Positions 9,056 through 18,781 of a stretch of DNA of 64,000 nucleotides are shown here, piece by piece. The stretch covers positions 1-64,000 of the forward strand of contig CAJTGI010000001.1 of the NCBI GenBank assembly GCA_910575435.1, written 5' to 3'. Position numbers and translations under genes: made by a program. The notes below the pieces were generated by a model. It was not told the DNA's origin. It saw nothing but the letters and a program-made list of their open reading frames with translations, and did not search any database. How positions within the stretch are numbered: the first letter of the stretch is position 1; each line of letters starts with the position of its first letter. This stretch comes from Clostridiaceae bacterium. Its GTDB lineage: Bacteria; Bacillota; Clostridia; Lachnospirales; Lachnospiraceae.

Positions 9056-11141
9056 GCTTGCTTGGAGGAATATGAGGCGCTCTGCCAAGGATTATCTGGT
9101 GTATGTTTTGACGATGATCATGATTGCCGCCTTAATGTATTCCTTTAACAGTTTGATCTTCCAGAATGAGTTGTCCCAATATTTTGAGTTCGAGGGACTG
9201 ATGGCTGTTATGATCGGCCTTGCCACAGTATTTATCGTGCTGATTGTGGCGTGGCTGATCAATTATATGGTGCGGTTTATGTTGGAAAAGCGCAGTAGCG
9301 AGTTCGGCATCTACTTGCTCCTGGGCATGAAGAAGAAGGCGGTTTCCAGGCTGTACATGCGGGAAAATTTGCTTCTGGGAGCCATTGCCTTCGCCGCAGG
9401 GCTTGTGGCTGGCGTGCTTCTGTCCCAGGTGCTGATGGCGGTGATGTTTTCCATGGTGGGGATGGAATTTCATCTGCATTTTTCCTTTCATCGGTGGACG
9501 ATTTTGATGACGGTGCTGTGCTATCTGGGCTGCTATATGCTGGCACTGCTGCGGTGCAAGAGGAAATTCAGGAAGATGAATATTCATGACCTGATGGATG
9601 CCAAGCGCAGGAATGAAGAGATTCGGGAGAGCCATGAGAGGGTGAAGCGGATTCTCCTGCCTCTGGCAATCTTGTTTCTTTTGGCATTCTGGACGGTGTT
9701 TCGATACATTGACAATGCGTTGCAACTGTTGTCTTTCCTGATTGGGCTGGTGCTTACCATCTATCTCTTTTACATGGGGCTGTCTGCTTGGATCATCTGT
9801 TATGTGAGGGGAAAGAAGAATGGGATTTACCGGGGCCAGAATCTCTTTCTCCTCCGGCAGTTTTCTTCCAAGATGAGGACGATGCAGTTTACCATGGGGA
9901 CGCTGACTGCGCTCTTTACCATCGCTCTGATGGGGGCTTCTGTGGCTCTGATGTTCAGCGATTATGAGAATATGGTGATGGAAAAGAAATTTCCCTTCGA
10001 CGTGCAGCTCTACAGTGCGGATGCTTCGGATGACTTTGCCGATGACAGGAAGGTTCTTATGGAGAATGCCAAGATGGAGGATGTCTACGTGTACCGCATT
10101 TACACTGACCGGGGAAATCAGGCCAATGGCTGGATGCTGTCCCATCTGCACACTTTCGGAGATGAATTTCGCAAAAAGGACGGCAGCGGGGACTGGAAAG
10201 CAATAGAGCGTCATCTGTCTTCTGACGATAGATGGGCATACTGTACTTATGACACCTATATGGGAATTTCCGATTACAATTATCTCCGCAGGATGCTGGG
10301 CTATGGCCAGGTGGAATTGGGGCAGGAGGAGTATTTGATACATGTAAAGCCCAGGCTTCGGGAGGAAGTGGAGGGGATGGACCGGGATTTGAGAATTTTA
10401 GATGCCACAGGTAGGAAAATGCTCTCCTGCGAGGGAATTTATACGGAGGAATTTTCTCAAAACGGACATAACGGCGGCGATTACATTCTAGTGGTGCCGG
10501 ACCAAGTGCTGGGGCGGATGGAGGCATACTATTCTGAACTGGCAGCAGACATCGCGGGAAAGGCTCCCGTGGGGCTTGCCAGAAAGCTGGATGCCTTGGC
10601 AGAGGGGAAGGAAATCGATCCGGACTTCGGGGGTCGCAGCAATGTTGTTGAGCAGGGGAATGGAGAGGGGAACGGATGCTGCGGTTCAGACAATATCATT
10701 TCCATGGTACTGGATAATCTGGTGCGAGACAATCTGATTCCAGAGACAAAATATACATTGGCATCTATGATTATTCCCATGATGTATATCGGGCTGGTGT
10801 TCCTGTGCGTGGCGGTGACGGTTCTGTCCGTGCAGCAGTTAAGCGATTCCGCAAAATATAAATTCCGCTATGACGTGCTGAGAAAGCTGGGGCTGGGACG
10901 CAGCCAGATCCATGGGGTGATTGCAAAGCAGCTGGTGGCGTATTACCTGTGTCCGGCGGTGCTTGCCATGGTAATTAGCGGGAGGCTGATTCTGTATGTC
11001 AGCGTGATATTCGTTCGGGAGACGGGTGTGCCGTTGCCCCCCTGGGCATTTTTCGGGAAAAGCGTGGCATTGTTCTTCGGAATCTATCTGGTTTATTTCG
11101 CAGTGACTTATATTGGCTTTCAGAGAAATGTGGAGGAATAG
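9045..11141 (+). CDS. BceB-like FtsX-family permease
   Basis: A 698-residue membrane protein. It begins LGKLAWRNMRRSAKDYLVY, the N-terminus typical of BceB permeases. Several hydrophobic segments follow in the first 300 residues, then a hydrophilic stretch (about residues 310-570) that would be the extracytoplasmic ligand-binding domain, then the last three membrane segments. It should form the export or detoxification complex with the upstream ATPase. ATG 9045 was chosen because GGGAGG lies 11 bases upstream; GTG 9033 is a weaker alternative. Confidence 0.85.
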   Translation: MLGKLAWRNMRRSAKDYLVYVLTMIMIAALMYSFNSLIFQNELSQYFEFEGLMAVMIGLATVFIVLIVAWLINYMVRFMLEKRSSEFGIYLLLGMKKKAVSRLYMRENLLLGAIAFAAGLVAGVLLSQVLMAVMFSMVGMEFHLHFSFHRWTILMTVLCYLGCYMLALLRCKRKFRKMNIHDLMDAKRRNEEIRESHERVKRILLPLAILFLLAFWTVFRYIDNALQLLSFLIGLVLTIYLFYMGLSAWIICYVRGKKNGIYRGQNLFLLRQFSSKMRTMQFTMGTLTALFTIALMGASVALMFSDYENMVMEKKFPFDVQLYSADASDDFADDRKVLMENAKMEDVYVYRIYTDRGNQANGWMLSHLHTFGDEFRKKDGSGDWKAIERHLSSDDRWAYCTYDTYMGISDYNYLRRMLGYGQVELGQEEYLIHVKPRLREEVEGMDRDLRILDATGRKMLSCEGIYTEEFSQNGHNGGDYILVVPDQVLGRMEAYYSELAADIAGKAPVGLARKLDALAEGKEIDPDFGGRSNVVEQGNGEGNGCCGSDNIISMVLDNLVRDNLIPETKYTLASMIIPMMYIGLVFLCVAVTVLSVQQLSDSAKYKFRYDVLRKLGLGRSQIHGVIAKQLVAYYLCPAVLAMVISGRLILYVSVIFVRETGVPLPPWAFFGKSVALFFGIYLVYFAVTYIGFQRNVEE

Positions 11142-11162
11142 ATTGATATGTCATAATAAGAA

Positions 11163-11210
11163 AACGACTGCCCTATGGGATGGTTCATCCCATAGGGCAG
11201 TCGTTGCTGT
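11163..11210. terminator. Perfect 20-bp stem terminator between convergent genes
   Basis: A 20-bp perfect stem with a 3-base loop (AACGACTGCCCTATGGGATG and its complement). Read leftward it is followed by TTTTCTTATT, so it fits the phosphorylase transcript. It can also stop the permease transcript. Confidence 0.75.
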
Positions 11211-11235
11211 ACAGAAAACTGCTCGGCTTTTTCAG

Positions 11236-11345
11236 ACGAAGAACGCCGGTTTTTCTACGCTCCGCTACGGTCCGTGCTTAACAGACATCCACTGGATGTC
11301 TAACACCGTTCTTCCTAGGTGCTAGAATAGCACCTTTGCGACAGT
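11236..11345 (+). repeat. Structured intergenic element, copy A
   Basis: It holds GAAGAACGCCGGTTTTT, a hairpin AGACATCC/GGATGTCT, CCGTTCTTCCTAG, a second hairpin AGGTGCTA/TAGCACCT and TTTGCGACAGTAGCTTTGCC. A shorter relative with the same order of blocks lies at 41316-41395 upstream of amt-PII. The function is unknown. Confidence 0.45.
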
Positions 11346-11359
11346 AGCTTTGCCCTTTT

Positions 11360-13801
11360 TTAACCCATCACTACGGTGACTTGGTATTCGGTCTTTCCCT
11401 TCTCGTAAGGAACTACGGTAGTGCCGGTGAGTTCTTTTCCATCCACGATGAGTTTGGCAACGCCTTTCTCCACCTTGTTTGGATTCTCCACCTTGATCTG
11501 GTAAACGCCTTCCCGGAATTTGCGGGTCATGGTAAAGCCCGTGCCCATCTCCTCAGGCACGCAGGGGTCGATGCTCAGGCCGTTCAGCGTGGGAACGACA
11601 CCCAGGATGTACTGGCTCACGTTGACAAAAGTCCATGCTGCCGTTCCGGTTAGCCAGCTGTTCTTTGCCTGTCCGAAGAAATGGGCATCCTTTCCGGCAA
11701 TCATCTGAGAGTAGACATAGGGTTCCGTGCAATGGATTTCGCTGATGTCTTCGATGTAGGCAGGGCAGGTTCTCCTGTAAATTTCAAATGCCCGGTTGCC
11801 CCGGCCGATGACTGTCTCCGCACAGGAAACCCAGGGGTTATTGTGGCAGAAGATGCCGGCATTCTCCTTATATCCCGGGGGATAGGAAGTGATTTCTCCC
11901 AGTTCCAGGTGGTACTTGGTGTAAGGCGGCTGCAGCAGCACGATGCCGTATTTGGTATCCAGCCTTTCCTTGACGGAGTCCAGTGCCTTCTCTGCCTCGC
12001 CGCTCTCCACGCCGATGCCTGCCAGCACGCAGAAGCCCTGGGGCTCAATGTATATCTGTCCCTCCTCGTTTTCCTTGGAGCCTACTTTCACGCTCTGGGA
12101 ATCGTATGCCCGGAGGAACCAGTCCCCATCCCAGCCATCCTTTAATACAGCCTCGTTCATGGCAGTTACTTCGCCCATGGCCCTGTCCGCCTCGGCCTGG
12201 TCCCCGGTGAAGGCGCAGAGGTCGGCGTATTCTTTGCCGTATTTTACGAACATGCCTGCGATGAATACGGACTCTGCCACCGGTCCCTCGCTGGGGCCGA
12301 AGGTCTGGAAGGATTCTCCCGGATTTTCGGAGAAGCAGTTCAGGTTCAGGCAGTCGTTCCAGTCAGCCCGTCCGATTAGCGGCAGGTTGTGGGGGCCTTT
12401 ATGGTTTACGATATAGTCGAAGGAGCGTTTCAGATGCTCTTTCAGGGTCTGTGCCTTGCTGGCGTCATTGTCGAAGGGAACCATTTCCTTTAGGATGGAT
12501 GTGTCCCCGGTCTCCCGCACGTAGGCGGACACGCAGGCAATGAGCCACATGGGGTCGTCGTTGAACCCGGTTCCGATATCTGCATTTCCCATCTTGGTCA
12601 GGGGCTGGTATTGGTGATAGGCACTTCCGTCCTCGAACTGGGTGGAGGCGATATCAATGATCCTCTCCCTGGCCCGCTCGGGAATCAGATGCACGAAGCC
12701 CAGAAGGTCCTGGCAGGAATCCCGGAATCCCATGCCCCGGCCGATGCCGGATTCGTAGTAGGAAGCGGAGCGGGACATATTGAAGGTGACCATGCACTGG
12801 TACTGGTTCCAGATATTTACCATTCGGTCCAGTTTTTCCTCCTGGGAGGAGACGGTATACTTGGACAGGAGGTTTTCCCAATGGGCATTCAGTTCTGCCA
12901 GGGCTGCATCCACCTGCTCGCTGGTCTGGAATTTAGCCAGCAGTTCGTCCGCAGGCTTTTTATTGATTACATTTGGGGCAGAGAATTTTTCTTCCTGGGG
13001 ATTCTCGCAGTAGCCCAGCACGAAGACGAACTTCTTGGTCTCGCCGGGCTTTAGGGTCACATTGATCTGGTGGGAGCCGATGGGGAACCATCCGCTGGCC
13101 ACAGAGTTGCGGGACTTGCCCTCGGCTACTACCTGAGGGTCGTCCACGCCCCGGTAGGCACCTAGAAATTCGTCCCGGCTGGTGTCGAATCCATCCACTG
13201 GGGTATTGACCGAGTATACGGCATAATGGTTGCGCCGCTCTCTGTACTCCGTCTTGTGGTAGATGGTGGAGCCGATGACTTCCACTTCGCCAATATTTAG
13301 GTTGCGCTGGAAGTTGGTCATATCGTCCATGGCATTCCAGAGGCAGAACTCGATATAGGAGAACAGAGTGAAAGATTTCTCCTGGGATGAATGGTTGGTC
13401 AGGGTCATCTGGTTCACTTCGCAGTTGTCATGGACTGGAACAAAGGCAAGAAGAGATGCCTCCAACTCGTTTTTTACGGAAGTGAAACGGCTGTATCCCA
13501 TGCCGTGGCGGCATTCGTAGGAATCCAAATCCGCTTTCACCGGCGACCATGCCGGATTCCACACGGTGTCCCCTTCTTTAATATAGAAATAACGGCCGCC
13601 CTCGTCCGTGGGCACGCTGTTGTAGCGATAGCGGGTAAGGCGGAGCAGTTTCGCATCCTTATAAAAACTGTAGCCACCACAGGTGTTGGATATCAGGGAG
13701 AAGAATTCATTGCTTCCCAGATAGTTGATCCACGGAAGTGGTGTCTTGGGAGTTGTAATGACATACTCCTTCTTTGCATCGTCGAAATAGCCAAATTTCA
13801 T
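11360..13801 (-). CDS. Cellobiose phosphorylase, glycoside hydrolase family 94
   Basis: An 813-residue protein close to the length of clostridial cellobiose phosphorylases. It starts [14 protein letters not shown] and keeps the GH94 landmarks TPWPWINYLG-like (here [10 protein letters not shown]), [12 protein letters not shown] with the catalytic Asp, [12 protein letters not shown] and CAETVIGRG. It splits cellobiose with phosphate into glucose 1-phosphate and glucose in the cytoplasm, saving ATP. Cellodextrin or laminaribiose specificity cannot be excluded by eye. ATG 13801 follows GGAGG by 6 bases. It is a lone gene on this strand, convergent with the ABC operon; no sugar transporter lies beside it. 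Confidence 0.88.
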   Translation of the reverse strand: MKFGYFDDAKKEYVITTPKTPLPWINYLGSNEFFSLISNTCGGYSFYKDAKLLRLTRYRYNSVPTDEGGRYFYIKEGDTVWNPAWSPVKADLDSYECRHGMGYSRFTSVKNELEASLLAFVPVHDNCEVNQMTLTNHSSQEKSFTLFSYIEFCLWNAMDDMTNFQRNLNIGEVEVIGSTIYHKTEYRERRNHYAVYSVNTPVDGFDTSRDEFLGAYRGVDDPQVVAEGKSRNSVASGWFPIGSHQINVTLKPGETKKFVFVLGYCENPQEEKFSAPNVINKKPADELLAKFQTSEQVDAALAELNAHWENLLSKYTVSSQEEKLDRMVNIWNQYQCMVTFNMSRSASYYESGIGRGMGFRDSCQDLLGFVHLIPERARERIIDIASTQFEDGSAYHQYQPLTKMGNADIGTGFNDDPMWLIACVSAYVRETGDTSILKEMVPFDNDASKAQTLKEHLKRSFDYIVNHKGPHNLPLIGRADWNDCLNLNCFSENPGESFQTFGPSEGPVAESVFIAGMFVKYGKEYADLCAFTGDQAEADRAMGEVTAMNEAVLKDGWDGDWFLRAYDSQSVKVGSKENEEGQIYIEPQGFCVLAGIGVESGEAEKALDSVKERLDTKYGIVLLQPPYTKYHLELGEITSYPPGYKENAGIFCHNNPWVSCAETVIGRGNRAFEIYRRTCPAYIEDISEIHCTEPYVYSQMIAGKDAHFFGQAKNSWLTGTAAWTFVNVSQYILGVVPTLNGLSIDPCVPEEMGTGFTMTRKFREGVYQIKVENPNKVEKGVAKLIVDGKELTGTTVVPYEKGKTEYQVTVVMG

Positions 13802-14200
13802 AAACGTCCTCCATTCTGCCTTTTTCGGCATGTCTTTTTCTAAAAAGTATATCTTAATTCTAGGGGAAAAGCAAGGAATTTTAAAGGCATGGACGCTGCA
13901 ATTCGCAGTGGTTATTATTTATGGCAGAATGTAAAATGGAGTATGGTATTTCACTGTGTATATAGTGCATACAGTTAAAAAAGATGAATGTATGGAACAG
14001 TATTGGAGTTTGAGGAGAAGAAAAAACAGTATCTTGGGAAACTGTAGTATTTTCATCAGGCGGTACACTTTGCCGATGCTGATGTAGTTCATTACGCTTT
14101 TGCAGGGTAAATAGTGCTTGAAGTATCAGAAAACCTTTTGTATAATGAAAAAAGAGGAGGAATCATACTCGGTTCCTGACTCTGGTTATGAGGTGACAAA
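13802..14200. other. Intergenic stretch with a possible insertion-sequence remnant
   Basis: On the minus strand near 14096-14030 a short frame reads MNYISIGKVYRLMKILQF, which resembles the KxVYRLMK segment of IS3-type transposases. It has no intact surroundings. No other feature was recognised. Confidence 0.25.
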
Positions 14201-15094
14201 ATGAAAAAAGAAAATGAAGCAAATGCATCAGGAAGCAGAATAAAGGATGAAGAGGTTGCAAAACATACCATCAAGGATAGCGTGTTTACGAATCTCTTTC
14301 AGGATAAAAAATATCTGCTTCAGTTGTATAAGACCCTCCATCCGGAGGATACACAGGTAACGGAGGATGCACTTTCGGATATCACGATTCATAATATCAT
14401 GACAAACGATGTTTATAATGACGTTGGCTTCATGGTAGGGGAAAAACTACTCATACTTACGGAAGCCCAGGCAACCTGGACGGAAAATATCGCTGTCCGC
14501 ATCCTGATTTACCTGATGGTGACATACCAGGATTATATCAAGAAAACGAAACAGAATGTATACAGGAGCAAGAAAATCAAGCTTCCCAGACCGGAACTGT
14601 ATGTCATTTATACCGGAGACAGAAAAGAGCGAACGGAATACATCAGCCTGGCAGACGAATTTTTTGAAGGACAGAAAACATTTCTTGATGCAAAGATCAA
14701 AGTTCTCTTCGGAAGCGGTCAGGGCGACATTATCAGCCAGTATGTGACATTCACGAAGGTCTATGACGAGCAGCGGAAGCTGCATGGCAGAACCAGGAAG
14801 GCAGTGACAGAAACCATCCGCATCTGCAAGGATAAGAATGTATTGAAGGACTATCTGGAGGAGCGGGAAAAGGAGGTTGAGAATATTATGTTGGCAATGT
14901 ATGATGAAAAAGAAATCCTGCGGGAGTATATCGAGAGTGAGAGATATGAGGCAGCACAGGAAAATGCAATAGTAACAATAAGAGAAATGTTAAAGACTGG
15001 TAAATTTTCGGTTGAGGAAATTGTACAGTATGTTCCCTCATTTTCAATCGAAGAGGTAGAGAAAATTCAGCGAGAATTATTACAGAATTTATAA
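14201..15094 (+). CDS. Rpn-family PD-(D/E)xK nuclease / putative transposase
   Basis: A 297-residue protein with the family opening KDSVFTNLFQDKKYLLQLYK, the middle LTEAQATWTENIAVRILIYL and the LPRPELYVIYTG motif, where Glu in TEAQ and the PELYVIY strand form the nuclease core. The family is annotated as recombination-promoting nuclease or transposase-like and is abundant in gut Firmicutes. The C-terminal half is helical with charged repeats. The start follows GAGGTGACAAA. It stands alone. Activity is inferred from the family only. Confidence 0.8.
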   Translation: MKKENEANASGSRIKDEEVAKHTIKDSVFTNLFQDKKYLLQLYKTLHPEDTQVTEDALSDITIHNIMTNDVYNDVGFMVGEKLLILTEAQATWTENIAVRILIYLMVTYQDYIKKTKQNVYRSKKIKLPRPELYVIYTGDRKERTEYISLADEFFEGQKTFLDAKIKVLFGSGQGDIISQYVTFTKVYDEQRKLHGRTRKAVTETIRICKDKNVLKDYLEEREKEVENIMLAMYDEKEILREYIESERYEAAQENAIVTIREMLKTGKFSVEEIVQYVPSFSIEEVEKIQRELLQNL

Positions 15095-15163
15095 AATAGT
15101 ATTAAATCGGACTCTTGGCTCATTGACTTGAGCCTTGAGTCTTTTGCTTTTTTGGAGAAAAAG

Positions 15164-15577
15164 ATGATAGTAATCGTTTGTTTGGATGATAAAAAAGGCA
15201 TGATGTTTAATTACAGGCGGCAGAGCAGGGATCAGGCAGTGACAGAGAGGATTCAAAAAATCTGCATGGGTAAAAGGCTGTGGATGAGTCCATACTCGGA
15301 TAAACTATATGGCAGTCTGGAGGGGATGGAATTGATAGTAAATCCAGATTTTCTTTCCATGGCTGGCGGCGGGGATATTTGTTTGGTAGAATCAGATAGT
15401 CTGATGCCTTATATTGAAAAGATTGAACAGGTCATCATTTACAGGTGGAATCGGACATATCCGGCGGATGTTTATCTGGATCTGGATTTATCCCAGTGGG
15501 AGAGAAGGGAACGGCATGAGTTTCCGGGTACTTCCCATGAAAAAATAACGGAGGAAATATATGAGAGGAGAACATAA
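15164..15577 (+). CDS. Hypothetical protein paired with a secreted nuclease
   Basis: A 137-residue protein beginning IVIVCLDDKKGMMFNYRRQS. No catalytic motif or membrane segment was recognised. I have the impression that similar proteins sit directly before nuclease lipoproteins in Lachnospiraceae. Here its end overlaps the start of the nuclease gene, so the two are co-translated and may work together, perhaps as a cytoplasmic partner or immunity-type factor; that role is speculation. Start 15164 follows GGAGAAAAAG. Confidence 0.6.
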   Translation: MIVIVCLDDKKGMMFNYRRQSRDQAVTERIQKICMGKRLWMSPYSDKLYGSLEGMELIVNPDFLSMAGGGDICLVESDSLMPYIEKIEQVIIYRWNRTYPADVYLDLDLSQWERRERHEFPGTSHEKITEEIYERRT

Positions 15578-16511
15578 TTTCATGAAAAAAACAGTATTAC
15601 ATAACTATCTCTTTTTGTGCATGGCAGTATTCTGCCTTCTTTTTACATCTTGCGGGCAGATGGAAAAAAGGAAAGACCCCATTTCCATAGAGGAGATTCC
15701 GGCATACTCAGGGCAGCCATATGTGGAAATTGATGGAAACCAGCCGGACTTTCCAGAGAAAGATAAAACAAAAAAATCTTTTGAGCAGTACAGTGATTTG
15801 GATTCATTGGGAAGATGTGGCGTGGCGTATGCAAATGTGGGAAAAGACCTGATGCCGACAGAGGAGAGGGGCAGTATCGGAAAAGTCAGGCCTTCCGGAT
15901 GGCATACGGTGAAGTATGACATCGTGGATGGGAAATATCTGTATAATCGGTGTCATCTGATCGGGTATCAGTTGACGGCAGAGAATGCCAATGAGAAAAA
16001 TCTGATCACAGGCACCCGCTATATGAATGTAGATGGGATGCTGCCTTTTGAAAACATGGTGGCAGATTATGTGAAGGAGATGGGAAACCATGTGCTTTAC
16101 AGGGCAACCCCGATTTTCGATGGTAAGAACCTGGTGGCAAAGGGCGTGCAGATGGAGGGATATTCCGTGGAAGATGAAGGGGATGGCATCTGTTTCAATG
16201 TCTTTGTGTATAATGTGCAGCCGGGAATCTGGATTGATTATGCGACCGGGGAAAGTAAAGAGGATAGCGGGACTGGCGATGGTGGAAACGGTGTAAAGGA
16301 AACGCCTGCTCCTGATGTCGGCAGTCAGACAGGGCAGGATGGGGCAGATACAGAAACAGAGGTGGTTGAAATTCGGGGAAATAAAAAGTCAAAGATTTAT
16401 CATTGCCTCGGACAGGCATCGTATGAGGAAATGGCGGATTCTGATAATCTGGTGGTTTTCCGTTCAGAACAGGAAGCACAGGAAGCCGGATACAGGAAGG
16501 CAAAGAGGTAG
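15561..16511 (+). CDS. DNA/RNA non-specific endonuclease lipoprotein
   Basis: A 316-residue protein with a lipoprotein signal (lipobox FTSC) and the beta-beta-alpha-metal nuclease core: YNRCHLIGYQLTAENAN carries the catalytic His and NLITGTRYMN the metal-site Asn. A Gly/Asp/Thr-rich linker and a C-terminal YHCLGQASYEEM tail resembling the small Ada-like zinc tail of such nucleases follow. It would be anchored on the outer membrane face and degrade extracellular nucleic acid or assist DNA uptake. ATG 15561 has GGAGG 7 bases upstream and overlaps the previous gene; ATG 15582 is an alternative and fits the signal peptide better. Confidence 0.82.
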   Translation: MRGEHNFMKKTVLHNYLFLCMAVFCLLFTSCGQMEKRKDPISIEEIPAYSGQPYVEIDGNQPDFPEKDKTKKSFEQYSDLDSLGRCGVAYANVGKDLMPTEERGSIGKVRPSGWHTVKYDIVDGKYLYNRCHLIGYQLTAENANEKNLITGTRYMNVDGMLPFENMVADYVKEMGNHVLYRATPIFDGKNLVAKGVQMEGYSVEDEGDGICFNVFVYNVQPGIWIDYATGESKEDSGTGDGGNGVKETPAPDVGSQTGQDGADTETEVVEIRGNKKSKIYHCLGQASYEEMADSDNLVVFRSEQEAQEAGYRKAKR

Positions 16512-16523
16512 GGGAGAGATACT

Positions 16524-16628
16524 ATGAGTATGATGGAATGGTTTAATGTGATAGCAGGCATCAACATAGAAATCTTCAATGGCTTATTGATCAACATATT
16601 TTCACGGAAGATTCAGAGGGATATTTGA
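16524..16628 (+). CDS. Possible 34-residue hydrophobic peptide
   Basis: It starts at ATG 16524 behind GGGGAGAGATACT, 12 bases after the nuclease stop. It reads SMMEWFNVIAG, then INIEIFNGLLINIFSRKI. The size, central hydrophobic stretch and basic end resemble small membrane peptides, but it could equally be the start of a decayed gene. Confidence 0.3.
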   Translation: MSMMEWFNVIAGINIEIFNGLLINIFSRKIQRDI

Positions 16629-17066
16629 AAATAAATTCTCCTATAGTCTATATTTTAAAGGATTTATATAAACACGATCTGATTTGCCCTCAATATTATG
16701 CTAATGGTTTAAAAATATAGTTGATGAATGGTATAGGAATGGTGATTTAAGATCGACAAACACTCTTTTTTCTGGACCGAAGCAGTCTTACCTTAATTAT
16801 AAATTGAATAAAGCCTCCTATTAGTAGTGGACTTGATTTGCGGAATAGATATACACATTTCTGTTGGTCCATTCAGTTGTAGTCTTTGGATTAGAATGCA
16901 TGTGGAGGATAGTTTCCCATGATCCCTATGCATTTCACCGTGAATTGCAGTTCCAAGTCATATTTTTCATAAACGAGTCATAAAGATATATGAGCGCTCT
17001 GCGGGGCAGGGCATTTTAAGAAAAGTTCTGAATGATTTGCAGGAGGGGCAGGAAGGGGGAATTGCA
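16629..17066 (+). other. AT-rich stretch with frameshifted coding debris
   Basis: Two adjacent frames carry protein-like text: YILKDLYKHDLICPQYYANG near 16650, then, shifted, VDEWYRNGDLRSTNTLFSG near 16721, ending at 16820. This suggests the 3' end of a lost gene. The family was not recognised. Confidence 0.3.
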
Positions 17067-17813
17067 GTGTGGAAGAATCGACTGTTTTTTATGGCGGGGG
17101 CGTTGGCAGCAGTGTGCGCCATTCTTTTTCTGACAAGGGCTGTGATGGCCTGGGAGACAAGTGGAACTACTGCTGGGGAGGAGAAGCCTGCCAGAAATAA
17201 AGTGGCGTATCTCACTTTTGATGATGGCCCCAGTTCCCTGACAGGAGAATATTTGGATGTGCTGAAAAAGGAGGGGGTCCCGGCTACCTTCTTTCTCATC
17301 GGGCAGCAGATTGAGGGAGAGATGGAGGATGTGGTGAAAAGGCAAGTAAAGGAAGGGCATGAACTGGGATTGCACTCCTATACCCATCAGGCGGATAAAA
17401 TCTATCAGACTGGTGAGACGTACAAGAAGGATTTGGAGCAGACCAGGGAGAGGATCCGCTCCTGCGTTTCTTTTGATGTGAAGAATTATCGCTTTCCCTG
17501 GGGCAGTGCCAATGCCTATATCCGATGGTATAAGAAAGAACTCACAGCAGAACTGGAGGGACAGGGGCTGATGTATCAGGATTGGAATGTGAGCGGGGAA
17601 GATTCCGTGGGCTGTCCCAGCGCCTACTCCATTCTGTCCCATGTGCGGAAAGACTATGAGAAATACGATGATCCCGTGATATTGCTGCACGATTCTGCTA
17701 CTTGCAGGGCTACACTGGAGGCGCTGCCAGAAATCATCCGGGAATTGAAGGATAAGGGATATCGTTTTGATGTCCTATCCAACAGGGGGGAGCCATGCCA
17801 TTTCTCCCGATAA
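17067..17813 (+). CDS. Secreted or membrane-anchored polysaccharide deacetylase (NodB/CE4)
   Basis: A 248-residue protein with an N-terminal signal or anchor (RLFFMAGALAAVCAILF) and all CE4 motifs: TFDDGPSS (catalytic Asp and metal Asp), HSYTHQ (metal histidines), RFPWGS and LLHDS. Members remove N-acetyl groups from peptidoglycan or chitin-like polymers, often for lysozyme resistance or sporulation. GTG 17067 follows GGAAGGGGG. It stands alone, followed by the tandem repeats at 17864. Confidence 0.85.
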   Translation: MWKNRLFFMAGALAAVCAILFLTRAVMAWETSGTTAGEEKPARNKVAYLTFDDGPSSLTGEYLDVLKKEGVPATFFLIGQQIEGEMEDVVKRQVKEGHELGLHSYTHQADKIYQTGETYKKDLEQTRERIRSCVSFDVKNYRFPWGSANAYIRWYKKELTAELEGQGLMYQDWNVSGEDSVGCPSAYSILSHVRKDYEKYDDPVILLHDSATCRATLEALPEIIRELKDKGYRFDVLSNRGEPCHFSR

Positions 17814-17863
17814 AAGATGGAAATATACCCCGTCTCTCTTTTTTTGCTCACTAATTTATAGAA

Positions 17864-18044
17864 GAGAATGTGCTACTTCTGTTATCATTTGTAAATTGCA
17901 AAAAGGAAATGCGATCCTTCCGTCCTCTTTTGTAAATATAGAAAAAATGTGCTCTTTCTGTCATCATTTGTATGCATTAATAAAGAAATGCGTCCCTTCT
18001 GTTACTTGCTGTGCAACTAGGAGGGAATATGCCCACTCTTATAA
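17864..18044 (+). repeat. Degenerate tandem repeat, unit about 40 bp, four to five copies
   Basis: Units start near 17864, 17904, 17944, 17984 and 18022. Each contains a variant of AATGYGCTCCTTCTGTYATC followed by ATTTGTA and an A-rich spacer. The units are diverged from each other, so the array is old. It lies between the deacetylase and the end of the XRE gene. Confidence 0.6.
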
Positions 18045-18401
18045 GAAGGGAAAATGGTCCTTTGACATCAGGTCTGTCAGCATGATGTACAGGTGATTCC
18101 TTGCGTTTGGGGGCAATTGCAGTATTAAGTCCATAACTTCTTCGTTTAGGACGATGGGTGACTTTTCAAATCCAAAGAATCCCCCGGGAGTCACGTTGAG
18201 GTAATCGCAAATCCCAAAGAAGTTTTTCATAGAGGGGAAATTCTTGCCGGACTCAATGGAGGTGATGTAATTCTTGTTCTGCCCCATATTTAGGCTCATC
18301 TGCCTTGCGCTGAGTTGGTGCCGCTCCCGGAGCATTGCCAGGCGCAGACCGAATTCTTTGTTCGTACAGTAAATGTCTTGTTGGTTATTGTTCTTTGTCA
18401 T
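18039..18401 (-). CDS. XRE-family helix-turn-helix regulator
   Basis: A 120-residue protein with a Cro/CI-type HTH: LAMLRERHQLSARQMSLNMG, NKNYITSIESGKNFPSMKNF. A short C-terminal helix follows and no sensor domain. ATG 18401 was chosen; the ribosome binding site (AAAGG) is distant, so the start is uncertain, and GTG 18425 would add 8 residues. It stands alone with its 3' end in the 40-bp repeats. The target is unknown. Confidence 0.75.
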   Translation of the reverse strand: MTKNNNQQDIYCTNKEFGLRLAMLRERHQLSARQMSLNMGQNKNYITSIESGKNFPSMKNFFGICDYLNVTPGGFFGFEKSPIVLNEEVMDLILQLPPNARNHLYIMLTDLMSKDHFPFL

Positions 18402-18707
18402 GAGTATTTGATTACCTTTCTGCACTGCACACAGTTATTGATAGGTATTATGCAGCAGTGCAGGCACAGTACCTATATAACTAAAAAGTGTAGCAAAAAA
18501 AGAGAAGACATGTGCCAGAATGGCTGGGGTATTTAAACAGTATATGCCAGAAATAATCTGGCATAAATAGATTTACGTATATTAAATGCAAAAGTTGTGA
18601 AATTAAACCATAAGAGATCCTATTTCGAATCACTTTTCGTATTAGTCGGAATGAATTGTCATAGCAACACGAAGGAATGGATTTATGGGAATTTTTTCAT
18701 AGGGGAA

Positions 18708-18736
18708 TTGATTTCAATATTTCCTTATGTTACAAT
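18708..18736 (+). promoter_or_regulatory. Promoter of glmM
   Basis: TTGATT at 18708-18713, a 17-base spacer and TACAAT at 18731-18736, 45 bp before the start codon. Confidence 0.6.
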
Positions 18737-18781
18737 ACGAAATTGAAGTTAATAGTACGATTTATAGGGGGAAATAGAAGA

